The notes below the pieces were generated by a model. The model was not told where the DNA came from. It did not search any database and saw nothing but the letters and a program-made list of their open reading frames with translations. A DNA stretch of 64,000 nt from Diphasiastrum complanatum (lineage: Eukaryota > Streptophyta > Lycopodiopsida > Lycopodiales > Lycopodiaceae), in assembly GCA_029204225.1 (NCBI GenBank), contig CM055106.1:47438633-47502632 (forward strand), given 5' to 3'. This document shows, piece after piece, positions 44,590 through 55,905 of this stretch (position 1 is the first letter of the stretch; every line of letters begins with the position of its first letter). The position numbers were made by a program, and so were the translations under genes.

Positions 44590-46700
44590 AAAAACAAACT
44601 AGCAAACACTGAAAAGATAAAGAACAATTACAACATTGTACCGCTTACCTCTCTGGCTGCAAGATGGGCAGCTGCAGGAACTATCCAATCCGGTACATGA
44701 GCTCATATACCAGTCCAAGTGTCGACCCCTCGCTATCAACCATGTGGAGCACAATGTATAGTGGTCGAAGCAATCCTGACAATGTCTGTGCATCCCTCCA
44801 GAGCTGGTCTCCCCTCACCGTGGAAGAAAAGTGCTCCCCATCCTCAGTGTGCTGAAACATATTGGCATGCCAAAGATCAGTGGCAACCATCTGTAGAAGC
44901 TGCGCCCTACACCTGATCAGACGGTCGATGACCACCAAGTCGAATGCAAAGCGTGTGGGGGCTGGCTTACGGAGGTCCAGATGGCTGAACACCCGGAACA
45001 TGGCAAGAACACGCCTCTTCCTAGTGACAAAAGTCACCAGGAAGAGGGCCTCACAAACGATGGCTCTAACCCAGGGAAGTGCACCTATGTCCCCCATCAG
45101 AAGGTCTATGTCGTGCGCTGCACAGGGGGTATAAACAATGTGAGGGAACTCGGCCTCTAGCAGTACACCCATCTGAATGCAGTTCGTGGCATTGTCCGTC
45201 ACCACCGTGATGACATGTTGTGCGCCTATGGACAAGATGGAAGACCTGATGACATCAAACATGAACTCTACAGATATGACTCTCCCCCGCTGCTACAATC
45301 CACGGTCCTCAAAAACTGTATGCCCATGCAACTGGAGACCAATATGTTGAGGATCGGCCTCCTCCTGACATCAGTCCAGCCATCGGACATGATGCTGCAA
45401 CCGTAAGTGGCCTAGTGGCGACATAGAGTCTCCATCTCTCTAGACATGGACTTGACCCTATCCCTCAACATGTGTGTGCGGACAACCTCTGAACTAGGGA
45501 CTTTCCAGCTAGAGCTGACAGACTGTGCAAGGCGGAAGGCCCTTCTGAAGGGCTCACAGTCGGTGATGGCAAATGGAAGGTTCAGCTCATAAATCAGACT
45601 GGCCACGGCCTGTGTAGCCTCTCTGTCCATGTGCGGCTGATGCACGTCGCGAATGCTCTGCTGCCTAAGAACTCTCCCAGCTGGGCGACGGGTAGCGGAC
45701 CTCCAACATGGTGCAACAAACGTGAGGGGAATGGATGATGACGCGACAGGCTGGGCGCTAGTAGATGCATCGGCTGTAGACATGGAATGGGGAAAGTGGG
45801 ATGCACTGGCAGGGATGGATGGAGCAGCATAAGTGGGGTGCACTGGTGGAGGGGGAACATCTGACATGGGATACAAAAACTGCTGGCTAGGGAGGTCATC
45901 CGGATGGGAAGGGATCTCCTCAACATCCTGGAAGGCATCGCCACTGGCATCCTGGACCTGCTCCTGCTCGGGTTGTGGAGAGTCCATGAGAAAGTCGTAA
46001 ACTGGGGGAGTGCGAGCAACAGTGGGTGGTGGTGGAACCACAATGGCAACTGGCAGACGAGATAGGACGGGATCCACCGGAATGGGTGCAGATGGAGATG
46101 CGTCTAGCGGAACTGTCTGAGGGGGGTGAGAGACAAAGGGATTGGACACTCTCTCTCCTCGTGCGTGCTAGCCAAGCAGGCAGCAACTCGGGGTCAACCA
46201 CGTAAGGCGCGGTGCAAAACTGGAGAACACCCTCCGAAATGGTGTTCTCCCCCGCCACAAGACGTGGCCCGTAGGTGTCCAGAAGTCGCTGCCTGACAGG
46301 AAACGGACATGCTGGTATAGGGGGCAACATTCAGTGTGCCACCATTTTTGGCGCGTGCGCCGAGTAAGTGGCCTTTAAGGCGAGTGAGGGTGGCACTGAA
46401 CTCAACCAGGCAATATCGACAGCACACGATCTTTGCACCGGACTTGTTGGACTTGTGGGAAACCCGCCTGACAAAGTCCACCTCGCTCCAGAAATCGGCA
46501 AGGTTGGAATGCACCATTTCTGTAGAGGGAACTGGGGAAAAAAGGCAGAGATGATCGTGAGTGCGATAAGAGGTGGAAAGCTGAAAAATCCACAGCAATG
46601 GCCGAAGTAGCAGTAGTAGGGGCGGAAGCGATCTGTGCAACGCAAATACAGTGTGATGCGAGGAGTGCGTGAACAACAGAGAGGGCGCAGACAACAGGAA
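44590..46700 (-). pseudogene. hAT-like transposase with BED-type finger and DUF659 domain
   Basis: Minus-strand transposase remnant. From the N-terminus: a BED-like zinc finger (VCCRYCLVEFSATLTRLKGH, 46480-46400), a Pro/Ser-rich linker (46149-45700), the DUF659-type part (SLIYELNLPFAITDCEPFRR to REMETLCRH, 45590-45412), SIMSDGWTDVRRRPILNILV near 45370, then TVVTDNATNCIQMGVLLEAE and IVYTPCAAHDIDLLMGDIG (45230-45100). A one-base shift lies near 45265. The frame ends at YELMYRIG (44684). A strong 5' splice-site-like GAG-GTAAGC lies just beyond, at about 44652-44644. The C-terminal dimerisation region is missing. I cannot identify terminal inverted repeats. Confidence 0.82.
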
Positions 46701-48000
46701 GAGGGCGCGGACAGCAGCGCGATGGGCAGGGAGAGAGATGAAGCGAGGGGGGAGATTAGGGTAAAAAAAAAAATTAAAATATTAAATATTAAAAAATAAT
46801 ATATATTGTGGTACCGCGGATCAGTATGGATCCGCGGTACCGGGATCTGCGGATCCTGGTACTGCTGGATCTATGATATATGTATAGAGAGAGAGACACA
46901 TACATATATTTTTCTATCTTTTTCTGAATCTTGACCTTGAAATTCCTACATTCCCAAAACGTTGAGGCATTACCCCCGTGAAATGGAAAGCATTGAGGTA
47001 CAATGTTTTCAAAAAAATTACCCAATTATCTAGAACCCTTTCATATCTATGAAAACAATGAGTTTTTAAGACTTCTAAATCTCACTAGACTTTCTTCATT
47101 TGATTTCAGTGTCAGCCTTCCTAATCATAGACGCTAATGCACAAGTATGCCAAATCTCTCTATCTCTCTCCAACACCTCACTATTTTACCCCCAAAACCT
47201 AAAAATGTAACCCTAGCCTTAAAACAGCCATAACCCTAGATCTGACCTACTATTCAATCCCAAAAAAAGCAATACTTGAAATTTATCACTATTCTGACGA
47301 AATTTCAGATAGCACTTTCTAACAAGATTTCAGATTACTGAAACAGATCACAGATTGCACGTATTCACGATTCTACATAATCTACAGCATTTAAGACTAC
47401 ATTTGCACATTTCGAGAGTTTCTAAAAGTAAGTTTCTACACCTATCAGTAAGTTTCTAAGACAACACACATCCTATCAGCATTTCAGATCATTTTAGCAT
47501 TTCCAAGATCCACAATTGCTAATTGGTGTGGGCCGTGGCATTCCATCAACAATTCAAATGTTTGACCATGTTTTCCCATCCAACAACCTGCACTGCTAGA
47601 AATAGCCAGTTGCACCACTGAGTGGTTACTCCACCTGCCAAAGAGCACCTGTAAACCAACAACTTGCAGACAAGCATCAGCGTTCTGAGAGGAAGATCGG
47701 CGATGTCAGAGGAAGAGCATAATCCTCACTTGCAAACAAAAACACTGCTCTCCAACGAAACCTAAAAACGAAACCTGCTCTCCTAACTTCTAAGCTAAAA
47801 ATGAAACCTGCCCTCAAACAAAAATAAACAAAAATACTGCTCTGCAATCAAAACTGTTCATTTGCAAACAACGAAACCTACTGTCCAAACAACTGAGAAC
47901 GAAACCTGCTCTCCAAAACAGCACTTCATGGGAGCCTGGAGGGAACGAAACTTCAATGAACTCCCCCTCAGTTGAGGTTTCTTAGCATGCACACTCACGT
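46701..48000. other. Unassigned, with a palindrome near 46820
   Basis: No supported gene. A perfect 13-bp inverted repeat lies at 46810-46841. 47050-47950 is AT-rich and repeats words such as CGAAACCTGC and CTCCAA (47760-47920). Nothing else recognised. Confidence 0.5.
46810..46841. repeat. Perfect inverted repeat GGTACCGCGGATC
   Basis: GGTACCGCGGATC (46810-46822), spacer AGTATG, GATCCGCGGTACC (46829-46841). A third related half, GGATCTGCGGATCCTGGTAC, follows. It lies upstream of the hAT transposase (minus strand) and could belong to its end region, but there is no second copy at the other side. Confidence 0.85.
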
Positions 48001-48262
48001 GTTAGATGTTTGGGCCCGCCCAGTGAGAGCCCATCATGTGGCGTAGCGGCCCGGGCCCTACCAGAATGGACTGGTGCCTGAGAAAAATCCTTGCAAACTT
48101 CGGTGTCTAAGGGGCACCCCAGACGATTTTTCTCGGGCACCTCACACACGGGCACCCCACCCACATGCCCGGGTCCACGCATCTGGCATCCAGGGCCGGC
48201 CCGGGCACATGTGTGCGTCTGGGGCAGTCCTGGGCAGCCACCCCTGGGTCCATGCAAACTGA
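48001..48262. other. GC-rich patch with recurrent GGGCACC / CCCGGGC
   Basis: A sharp local rise in G+C in an AT-rich neighbourhood. Words such as GGGCACCCCA, GGCCCGGGC, CGGGCACCTC and CCCGGGTCC recur in 260 bases. Open frames here have odd composition and no motif. Below it, at 48270-48420, the minus strand has a weak coding-like stretch (MLELKGKVADIIPANLFIKN). Confidence 0.55.
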
Positions 48263-48439
48263 GCAACGTTTTTCCCGTTATGTTCTTTAGTGATACACTT
48301 GGCTGATTTTGCATTGTTAGCATCTTCTTCTTCTTCCTGATTATTTGAATTTTTGATAAACAAGTTGGCAGGTATGATATCTGCAACTTTTCCTTTGAGT
48401 TCAAGCATTTCTTCCTTGTGTAGTGTTCCATAATAACAT

Positions 48440-49400
48440 ATGAGCTATGTCATCTAAGGATCCCAAAATCACAAAGTGGATGACTCTGCCATTCCCATCA
48501 AGAATTGTGAAATGCTATCTATGCTAAATCCACAAATATATCATTATAGATTGGTACAAAGTAACCAAAATTTGTCATGGATTTAGTAGCATTGTCATTC
48601 CTACCAAATATCACATCACTCACCCATTTTTCATATTGAAGACAATCGATGATATTAGCATATCGTGAATTATCTATTGAAAATTGCATAACCTCTTCAT
48701 TGAAAACTTATCTAATATTGATTTCTCAAGTACATAAGAGTTTCATGTCATGATACAAAATCTACACTTGTATGATGTTTACATAGTCGATTTTTTACTG
48801 TATAATCAAATTCTTGTAGTAGTAAAATTCATCTAGCTGATCTTCCAAATAAGTCTAGTTCATTTACCAAGTATTTAATAGAATGGTGGTCCACATAAAA
48901 AGTAAATAGATATCCCAATAAGTAATGTCAAAACGTTTAGATAGAGTAGATCATTCCAAGAGTTTCTGTTTTAGTTGGTGTATAATTTCTCTCCAAATAT
49001 GAGAGTTGCCTCTTTACATCATAAATAGAATAGTTTTTTCTTTCATCCTAATTTGACTTGATATATATTCTATTTCAACAATATAAGAAGATGCATCAAC
49101 ATAAAGATGTAACTTCTTTTTCCAGTCTGGAGATCTTAATGGATGTTGATGAAAATTTGGTTTTCAAAAGCTCAAAAGCTTTTGGACAATCTTCACTCTA
49201 ATTATACTCAATTTTCTTCTCCAACAATTTTGTTAGAGGTGAACCTATAACATCATAGTTGGAAATAAATCTTGTACAACATCTTACATGTCCAAGGAAT
49301 CTTTAAAGCAGCAATAATTTTTCTCTCTCTTGGTCGGCTTCAATTCGCTATTCCAAGATTCAGTCTCCCAATAATAAACCTTTAGTCATACCGAAAAGAT
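48440..49400 (-). pseudogene. Gypsy-G RT end and RNase H remnant
   Basis: Highly decayed minus-strand gypsy pol. Recognisable pieces are RFLGHVRCCTRFI near 49300 (RT C-terminus), LTKLLEKKIEYN, RQLSYLERNYTPTKTE near 48990 (RNase H, compare SEKNY-type text), and FTFYVDHHSIKYLVNELDL with RSAR-stop-ILLLQEFDYTV near 48890-48800. Many stops and shifts. It is closest to the Gypsy-1 RNase H type. Confidence 0.75.
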
Positions 49401-49919
49401 AGATCTTTGCAAAACAGGTCGCCCACAGGTTGCAAACAAACTATCAGAGGACCACAGATCTGTTCATAACCCAAGCAGGGCGGACATAGCCAGAAATGAG
49501 CCCACAGGCAGAGTTTACAGTGTATTTGTAGGGCAACGAGGGTAGGAAATCAGTCTGCAGGCAAGCAGAAGGATCCGTGGGCCACAGGTAGAGATGGGCC
49601 GCAGGGGCCGTAGATTGACAGATGGGCTGCAAACAAGAGGCCGCACCCAGAGTAGAAAATCACAGATGTCTGATTTACTAGTACAGAAGTGCGCGTGTTT
49701 CAAGCAGAAACAACAGAGGTACAATGCCTCATAAATCACCGATGGAGGGCCTCAAAAGTGCGATGGACTGCTTCACAAAATCAACAAGTAGTTTTTGCCA
49801 CATAAGTGGGATGGTCAGAGAATTAGAATCTGAAACTTGAACAACTCTATGTCAGTGGTGGACAGGAGAATGGAATTCCAATCTTTTATGTTTATTGGAT
49901 TTGTTTGTTATTTATATTT

Positions 49920-49974
<55 letters not shown>

Positions 49975-50187
49975 AAGAAATAACAAAAACCCTCTACATT
50001 TATTCATAGAAAAAACTAGTAGGTACATTAATGAGAAAGATATATACGCCCCGAAGGGATAGTTTAACCAAATGTAACCTCAAACAAAGAGCGAAGCCTG
50101 CACTAAAAACTAAGATTAATTCAAACCTTGGCATTAAAAATAAAGGTCCAAAAATTATGATGATGTCAGTGGGAGTCTGCCAACTGA
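49401..50187. other. Unassigned, with a GA microsatellite
   Basis: No supported gene. The stretch 49420-49660 has recurrent GGCCGCAG, GGGCTGCAA and CCACAGG words. A GA microsatellite lies at 49923-49971. Confidence 0.5.
49923..49971. repeat. (GA)n microsatellite
   Basis: About 49 bases of GA repeat between GGTGAGAGAG and GAATTAAG. No associated gene. Confidence 0.9.
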
Positions 50188-50505
50188 CTACATCAGATCA
50201 AAAAAGTGAAGAGGTGGTGAGTCGGCTAATGAAGGGAGGTGAGATGTAGCAGACCCATCCACCATCGCCCGTTGCAGGATAGATAGGGCATGAGCACGTT
50301 GCAGGGCAATGGAAATACGTTGTTTGAAAGAAGCCACGAGAATAGAAGTTGGAATACCTTGACACTCTGTCGCCCGATGGAAAAACATGCGAAGAAATTT
50401 CACATAGCGACGATACAAGATGCCATAAGTCTCAGTTGTCAGGGGAATGAAAGTATCAGTAGGGTGCCTGAGTAGTTTTTTTTCCTTTTCTTGTGCTGTC
50501 ATGAA
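50188..50505 (-). pseudogene. LINE C-terminal segment
   Basis: Minus-strand segment with FIPLTTETYGILYRRYVKFL, PTSILVASFKQRISIALQRA and HALSILQRAMVDGSA. From memory, this is the C-terminal tail of the RT family whose central part lies at 51375-53990 on the same strand. It is separated from that part by about 870 bases of unrelated sequence. Confidence 0.72.
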
Positions 50506-51374
50506 GAAACAAAACGTTTCTAATTACAAAGCTTTGCTAGCTTTCAGCCCTCTTCCTGATGAAGATGTTCGCGAACACGAAAGTCACGAGAAGACACGAA
50601 CACGAAAGATTCGTGAACGAGAATCTTTTGCGGTCGAGTACGAGAAAGTCAAACGACGGAGACGAAACCAACGACGTGACACGAAAAACGTCGCGAAAGA
50701 TTTTTTGCCCTCACGCTCCAAAGAGTACCAGCGAAGATCATGGAAGTACCCAGAAGTACAGATATCTGACCTGATGGCATGACGTCAGCAGATACACTCT
50801 AGGTCGTGGCTAATCTGCCACTCTTGTAATTTTCTGATTAGTTGTAGATGTTTAGTCACTCTAATCTTAAAAGTTACATAGAACGACTATATACTTGCTG
50901 GATGATAGTTGACATAATACATAGAATACACATACAGTGTAGAAGTCTGATGCTACTAAGCAATCAAGACGAAAATACAGACAAGAAGTCCGCCTGCATG
51001 CGAGACGTGTTTTGTGATCAAGATCCATAGAAATCCACAAGTCCGCTAATCAGCGAGACATCCACTCGTGAGAGAACTGTATTTCTCTCACGCCAACACA
51101 CTGCGTGGATCCGCATGCAGTGCTTGAAGAATCAAAGAAAAACAATAGATGATCTTGTAGCCATCGCACACATGTCTTCTTTTATATTGTATGATCTCAA
51201 ATGCAAATGTTTCTGTTGTTATTCGTGTGTCTCATTCTCCCATTCATTTCAATTCTACACATTGGTTGAATTCGTTGAATGTTGTATTAATTTATAAACG
51301 TACATCAGTAATGTCTGACTACATTCTGGAGAACTGTAGGAGTGATTTAGCTGGCAGTGGGGTGGATAGCAAGA
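50506..51374. other. Sequence interrupting the LINE
   Basis: Sits between LINE RT and the LINE C-terminal tail, where the restriction-enzyme-like endonuclease region would be expected. It is rich in CGAA/CACGAA words at 50560-50700 (GAACACGAAAG, GTCACGAGAAG, GAACACGAAAGATTCG), then AT-rich. No coding signal and no clean TG...CA ends or target duplication seen. It may be an LTR or DNA element that replaced part of the LINE. Confidence 0.4.
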
Positions 51375-53990
51375 GCATCAATAAGATGACCACAAACGAC
51401 CCAAGGCCAAAGGATGACGTAGCCCCAAGCGAAGACAAAGAGCAATGGTGAAGATGGCCAAAGACAACCGAAAAGAAGAAATAACAGGCTGAGCTGACAA
51501 CCAAGCCCCTGCACCTAGACCCGCACAAAAAAGAAGCCAAATTCGATGCAATGCCGAAGGTGCCTCAAAGAGCATGCTGGAAAGGGTTTGCTTGTGCACG
51601 TGCTCCAAGAGGGTCTCTTGCAGTTGATCTGAACTGAAAGTAAGGAGTTTCTCAAAAGGAGGAAGACAAGCTTGGGCAGAGAGGAGGAGCAGCTCCTGCA
51701 TAGCGACGATGAGGTGTTGAAAAGGTAGAGATTTGCTATCCACATAAGCAATGCAATCCGCCAAGAGAGGGTGATGGCCAGAAAGGAATCGAGAAGACAA
51801 AGCAAGGGTGACAAGAGCCCAGTTCCCAAGAAAAGCTACAGGTGCACAAGAAACCGTAGAGAGAAGACCCACACCTCCACAAGAAATAAGTTACCGAGTC
51901 TAGTTCCGAGCTAAAAGGATCTTCACACCATCCAAAGAACTAGGGCTCAAAAGGTGGCCAAAAACATCCATAATAGAGTTGTCAAAGGAAGAGAGAAAAT
52001 GCAGAAAGTCCTGAGTAGGGGGGTAAAGTCCGTAGTAGATAAGAAGGACGTTGGATAAAGCAAGACGTCAAAATGTCAAACGCGACCTGAGTGTCGCCCA
52101 ACCATGGAAGTAGAACTGAATGAGCAATATCCTCCTTGAGAGTCCCACCAAGAAAAGGAGAGCTGAAGAAAGCAGAACCAAAAGCAATACCCAGAATGCA
52201 AACGCCATCTGAAGGAGCAAGGAAGCTTTCTGGAGGAAGACCTACTGGAGACCACACTGAACACTTGCGAGGTTGAATAGACAAACCAAGAGAAGCCAAC
52301 TGCTTAGATAAATGATGAAAGGCGTGGAGTACCGTAGGAGCAGGACCAATAATATGAGTGTCACCAACAACCAAGGAAATAAGCAGGAGGGAAAGGCCTC
52401 TGCTGAAGCTTGAAGGGCACGGAAATGAGCCAAAACAAAAAAAGGACCACCCAAAAGATCACCTTGACGAGTACTTGATGTGATGTAAAAGAGAGGAGTC
52501 TCAGTAGCATAGAACAACCACACAAATGGGATAAGCTGAGCCAACTCACCACCAGCCGGATCGCAGCTCTAGAAATAGAGTTGAAAGCATTGGAAATATC
52601 CACTTGGAGTACAACCTAATCATGATGGAGATCAAGAGTGGCACACAGACCATGAATGATAGCTTCACAACCGCCAAGAGTAGAGACGCCAACTGATGAG
52701 GGGAGAGAAAACAGATGAAAATCTATTGAAACTGAAAACAGATAGAGCGACTTACAAGACGGAGGAGGACTTCGCCAACAACGATAGAACAGACGCCACC
52801 CAAGGCTTTGTCATGGTGATCAAACGAGACACAGATATAAGACGTGCAACAGAAGAAGGAATGTAACCAGAGGCGATAAAAGAGCAGACCTGAAAGAGTT
52901 GAACAAAGCCACTAGCAGATTCTTCAGGCGGAAAGCAATCGTGAAGGTGTTCATAGACCAAACGGGAGGGACCACCAACAACAAGACGAAGACTACGATG
53001 GAAGGCACGAGAGAAAGAATTACGATCAAGCACCAAGTCAACATCATGCACAAAGGCCTCCACAAACAAGGGAAGAACTCCTTGAGAAGCATGATGAAGA
53101 TCTTGGAGAGCAGCAACAGTATCAGCAACAGAGGGAGCAGGCATGAGAGGAGCTAAAGCTCGAGCCGCACGAGAATACTCACCGACTTGCCCGAGATGTA
53201 AGGTGCGACGAAGGAGGTCGTGGAGAGGTGGGACACCTGGAGGCTGAGAGTCCTATGAGTTGCGAGTTGCAAGTGTCACAACAAGCAAAGTGCTCATCAT
53301 GAAACGTTTTCCAGTCTCCTGATAGAAAGCAACAAAGGCGTGCATGAGTGTCTCTATGACTAGCATCCCCACCCCTCGGAGGGAGGACTAGACACCAAAG
53401 GAGAAAAAGAAGAAACAGATTCCAAGCCGCAATGTCAAAGAGGTCAATAGCCAAGCGATCAAGAGGAGGACACATAGCAAGTTGAGTTTCACGACAGAGA
53501 GCGAGAGGAATATGAAAATAGAGCCTTGGATGAGGGAAGCCCAAGTGAAAAGTGTCAAGGACATCAAGGGAAGAAATCCAAGACTAAGTTGAAGTAGAGG
53601 GCGAATGAGGTGCTAAGAGAGGAGGGCAATCTTGAGACGATTGAAGCGTGCAGGACAAGAATGTTGGTGATGGGCAAGACCTCCTCTAGGAGAGAAAAAA
53701 CGACCACAAGCATGGCAAGGAACTCGTTCATGGGGTTGAGAAGACAATGCAACAAGGGTCGAAGGAGGCTCACAACCAAGCGAGGGGGGCAGCAGTGCCA
53801 AGGGAATGATAGAGGGTGTTGAGGCGAGCGTGGAACCATCAACAAAACACATAGCCTGACGCGAATGGGAAGGGGAGTCTGGAGGAGGAGTGATAGAGGA
53901 ATCAGGCTGTTTGTTACCGAGAGAACAAATGTGAGAGATTTTTGAAGCCATAAAAACAATTGTATAAAGGGGTCCCTATGATGGACCACC
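51375..53990 (-). pseudogene. Non-LTR retrotransposon (LINE) reverse transcriptase
   Basis: Minus-strand non-LTR RT with frameshifts. The N-terminal zinc finger is CHACGRFFSPRGGLAHHQHSC, split as CHACGRFFSPRGG and LAHHQHSC (53720-53650). RT begins near 53140 (GGPSRLVYEHLHDCFPPEES). Motif A is QVDISNAFNSISRAA (about 52605-52560), motif B STRQGDLLGGPFFVLAHFRA (about 52480-52420). Motif C reads VVGDTHIIGPAP (about 52374-52340), where the family usually has ADDTH, so one catalytic Asp is lost. Then LSIQPRKCSVWSPVGLPPES and FGSAFF. The thumb and beyond (51872-51378) has FLGNWALVTLALSSRFLSGH and GLGAGAWLSAQPV. It stops before the endonuclease. I assign the family by memory of such proteins in bryophytes, ferns and gymnosperms. 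Confidence 0.85.
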
Positions 53991-54078
53991 TCACCAACTG
54001 AATTGAGATCTTTTTTTTATTTTTTTATTTTACTTCACACAGAATGTCATTTTCCTTGATGGATCTGTCGGCCATTGT

Positions 54079-54733
54079 TGTGAAAATTGTCAACATTTCC
54101 TAGCTAGTTTGAGGCCTAAATTGGCTAAAATTGTAAATAGTTTTGGTTCTGGAGTTTCACACGTGTGAACCAGGCCACAATGTTTTTATTTACTGTATTT
54201 TTTCAGTATGATGAAGTGTCAAACTTCATACCCTTCAAAATGAGACCATTTTGATGTATTTTGGTCATATAAGCCATTTTTAGCTATTTTTCCTATATAG
54301 GGAATATCTAGGGTCAAGTACCTTCTAGAGAGAGGAGAGAGAGTCATCTTCCTCATCCATAAATAGTAGGGAAGTCGTGGAAAACAGGTTGGAGAAACCT
54401 TTTGTATGCTTCATTGAGATCAATAGATCATTGTCATTGTTTCTTCCTCCATTGAGAGCATTGTTGTGTGTATTGTCTTCAAGCTATTGTGTATGATCTT
54501 AGGTGCTTTCCAAAAGTGGTAGGCTGATGTATTATGGACTGTATAATGCTATTTTGGGCCGCACTTGATGTTTATGGAAGTTTCCATTTGTGATAAATGC
54601 TTTTTGATCAAGTTCTTTGCATTCTAGGTAGCATAGAATGTGTTGCCAATTCCTAGCTTATGTAGTTTGGAGTGCAAGCATTCAAGCCAATGATCTTGGA
54701 GTTTAGATCCACTTAGGATCTGTATTTTTCACA
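54079..54733 (+). repeat. Intact Copia, 5' LTR
   Basis: Starts TGTGAAAATTG and ends TTTTTCACA, with TGTGAA/TTCACA terminal inverted repeats. The palindrome TTCACACGTGTGAA lies at 54156-54169 in the presumed U3. A TATA box, TATATAG, is at 54294-54300, followed by a purine-rich start region. Length 655 bp. Confidence 0.97.
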
Positions 54734-54745
54734 TGGTATCAGAGC
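54734..54745 (+). promoter_or_regulatory. Intact Copia primer-binding site (initiator tRNA-Met)
   Basis: TGGTATCAGAGC immediately after the 5' LTR. This is the standard plant Copia site, complementary to the 3' end of initiator tRNA-Met. Confidence 0.97.
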
Positions 54746-55905
54746 TGGTTGGCTTCTATTTACAGTAAGTATTCCATTTTTGGTGATATTTGGATGTTTG
54801 ATCAAGTTCTAGCATGATTTTGCATTGCTTTGTTGATCAAATCTTACTAACCTTTGTTTTGTGAGTTGAACTTGTGGATCAAAAGCATATTTCAGGTCTA
54901 TTGAAGATCAGAGGCTGAAAAGAAACTATTTTGGATCAGATCATAACACCTAATCATTTGTGATTGTGAGGCTTGTGCATATTCAATACTAACAATGTTC
55001 TTTTCAATCCTATTGTTGACAATCTCCATTCTTGGATGAACACTCTCCTTAAGTGGATGAAACTTCTCCTTAAGTGGATGACAAATGCTCTTTTGAGTGA
55101 GTTGTAATTCTCCTAAAGGCTGAGCAAAGCTCCCATTTGGATGAAAGATCCCCTTTTTTGGGTGAACATATTGTAAGCTCCATTGTGAAGAGCATATTGT
55201 AAAGATTGTCATCAATTTTGGCATAAATTTTGGTGTACTTTGTTGAGCATGTAAGTAACTCTCCTTATGTAATTTGATTGGAGCATTTGCTGGAAGGTGT
55301 TAACCATTATGCAAGTGTGTTTTCAGGTTCTTAACAGGTTGAGGAACATTCTCATGTGAAGTGATCTTAGATCTACATCTAAACACCAAGATTTGACAAG
55401 ATAGTGAAGCTAGTCTTGTGATTCACTAAGTGTGCTCATTCATTCACCTCTAAATCTTGTATTTATCACTTGCTGGAGTTTATAAACTTTTAGAAGTGTG
55501 GTTTACATGTGGTTTTACAGGTTGAATCAATATCTTAGTGTGTTGATCATATGTTGATCAAGTTTGTTCATTACTAGGTAATCTTGGCATCCTAGTTTTG
55601 GGTATTTTCTAAGAATGCAAGTAACTCTTCACACCATAACTTGATTTGGTCACTTGCTGGAAAGTTTGAGAGCTTAAGCAAGAGTGTGTTCAGGTTGGTT
55701 TGATTTTGTAATCCATTCTTAGTGTGTGCAAAGTGTTGCATGTGTTTCAATCTTCCTTTCTATGCTTGGAAACCATCTAGGTTCAAGATAGAAGTGTTTT
55801 AGGGTCCTAAATCTTCATAGATCTCTTTATCTATCATTTGTTGAGAGAAAAGTGAGTGCTAAGTGCTTTAGGACAGAACCTAAAAGTTGAAGAAACATTA
55901 GAATC
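54746..55905 (+). repeat. Intact Copia leader with two internal repeat series
   Basis: 1.16 kb between primer-binding site and ATG. At 55021-55167 there are seven degenerate 21-bp units (for example ACTCTCCTTAAGTGGATGAA), exactly 147 bases. From about 55251 to 55700 there are three degenerate units spaced about 183 bases, each containing TTGCTGGA and ending in a T-rich stretch plus CAGGTT (about 55325, 55519 and 55694), which look like splice acceptors. No gene. Confidence 0.75.

Noticed and set aside
47982-48431. 149-codon minus-strand frame as a gene
   Set aside because: Most of it is translation of the GC-rich patch; only about 50 codons look coding-like and match nothing I know.
54898-55224. 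108-codon minus-strand frame with HPLKE repeats
   Set aside because: By-product of the 21-bp period in the Copia leader, antisense to the element.
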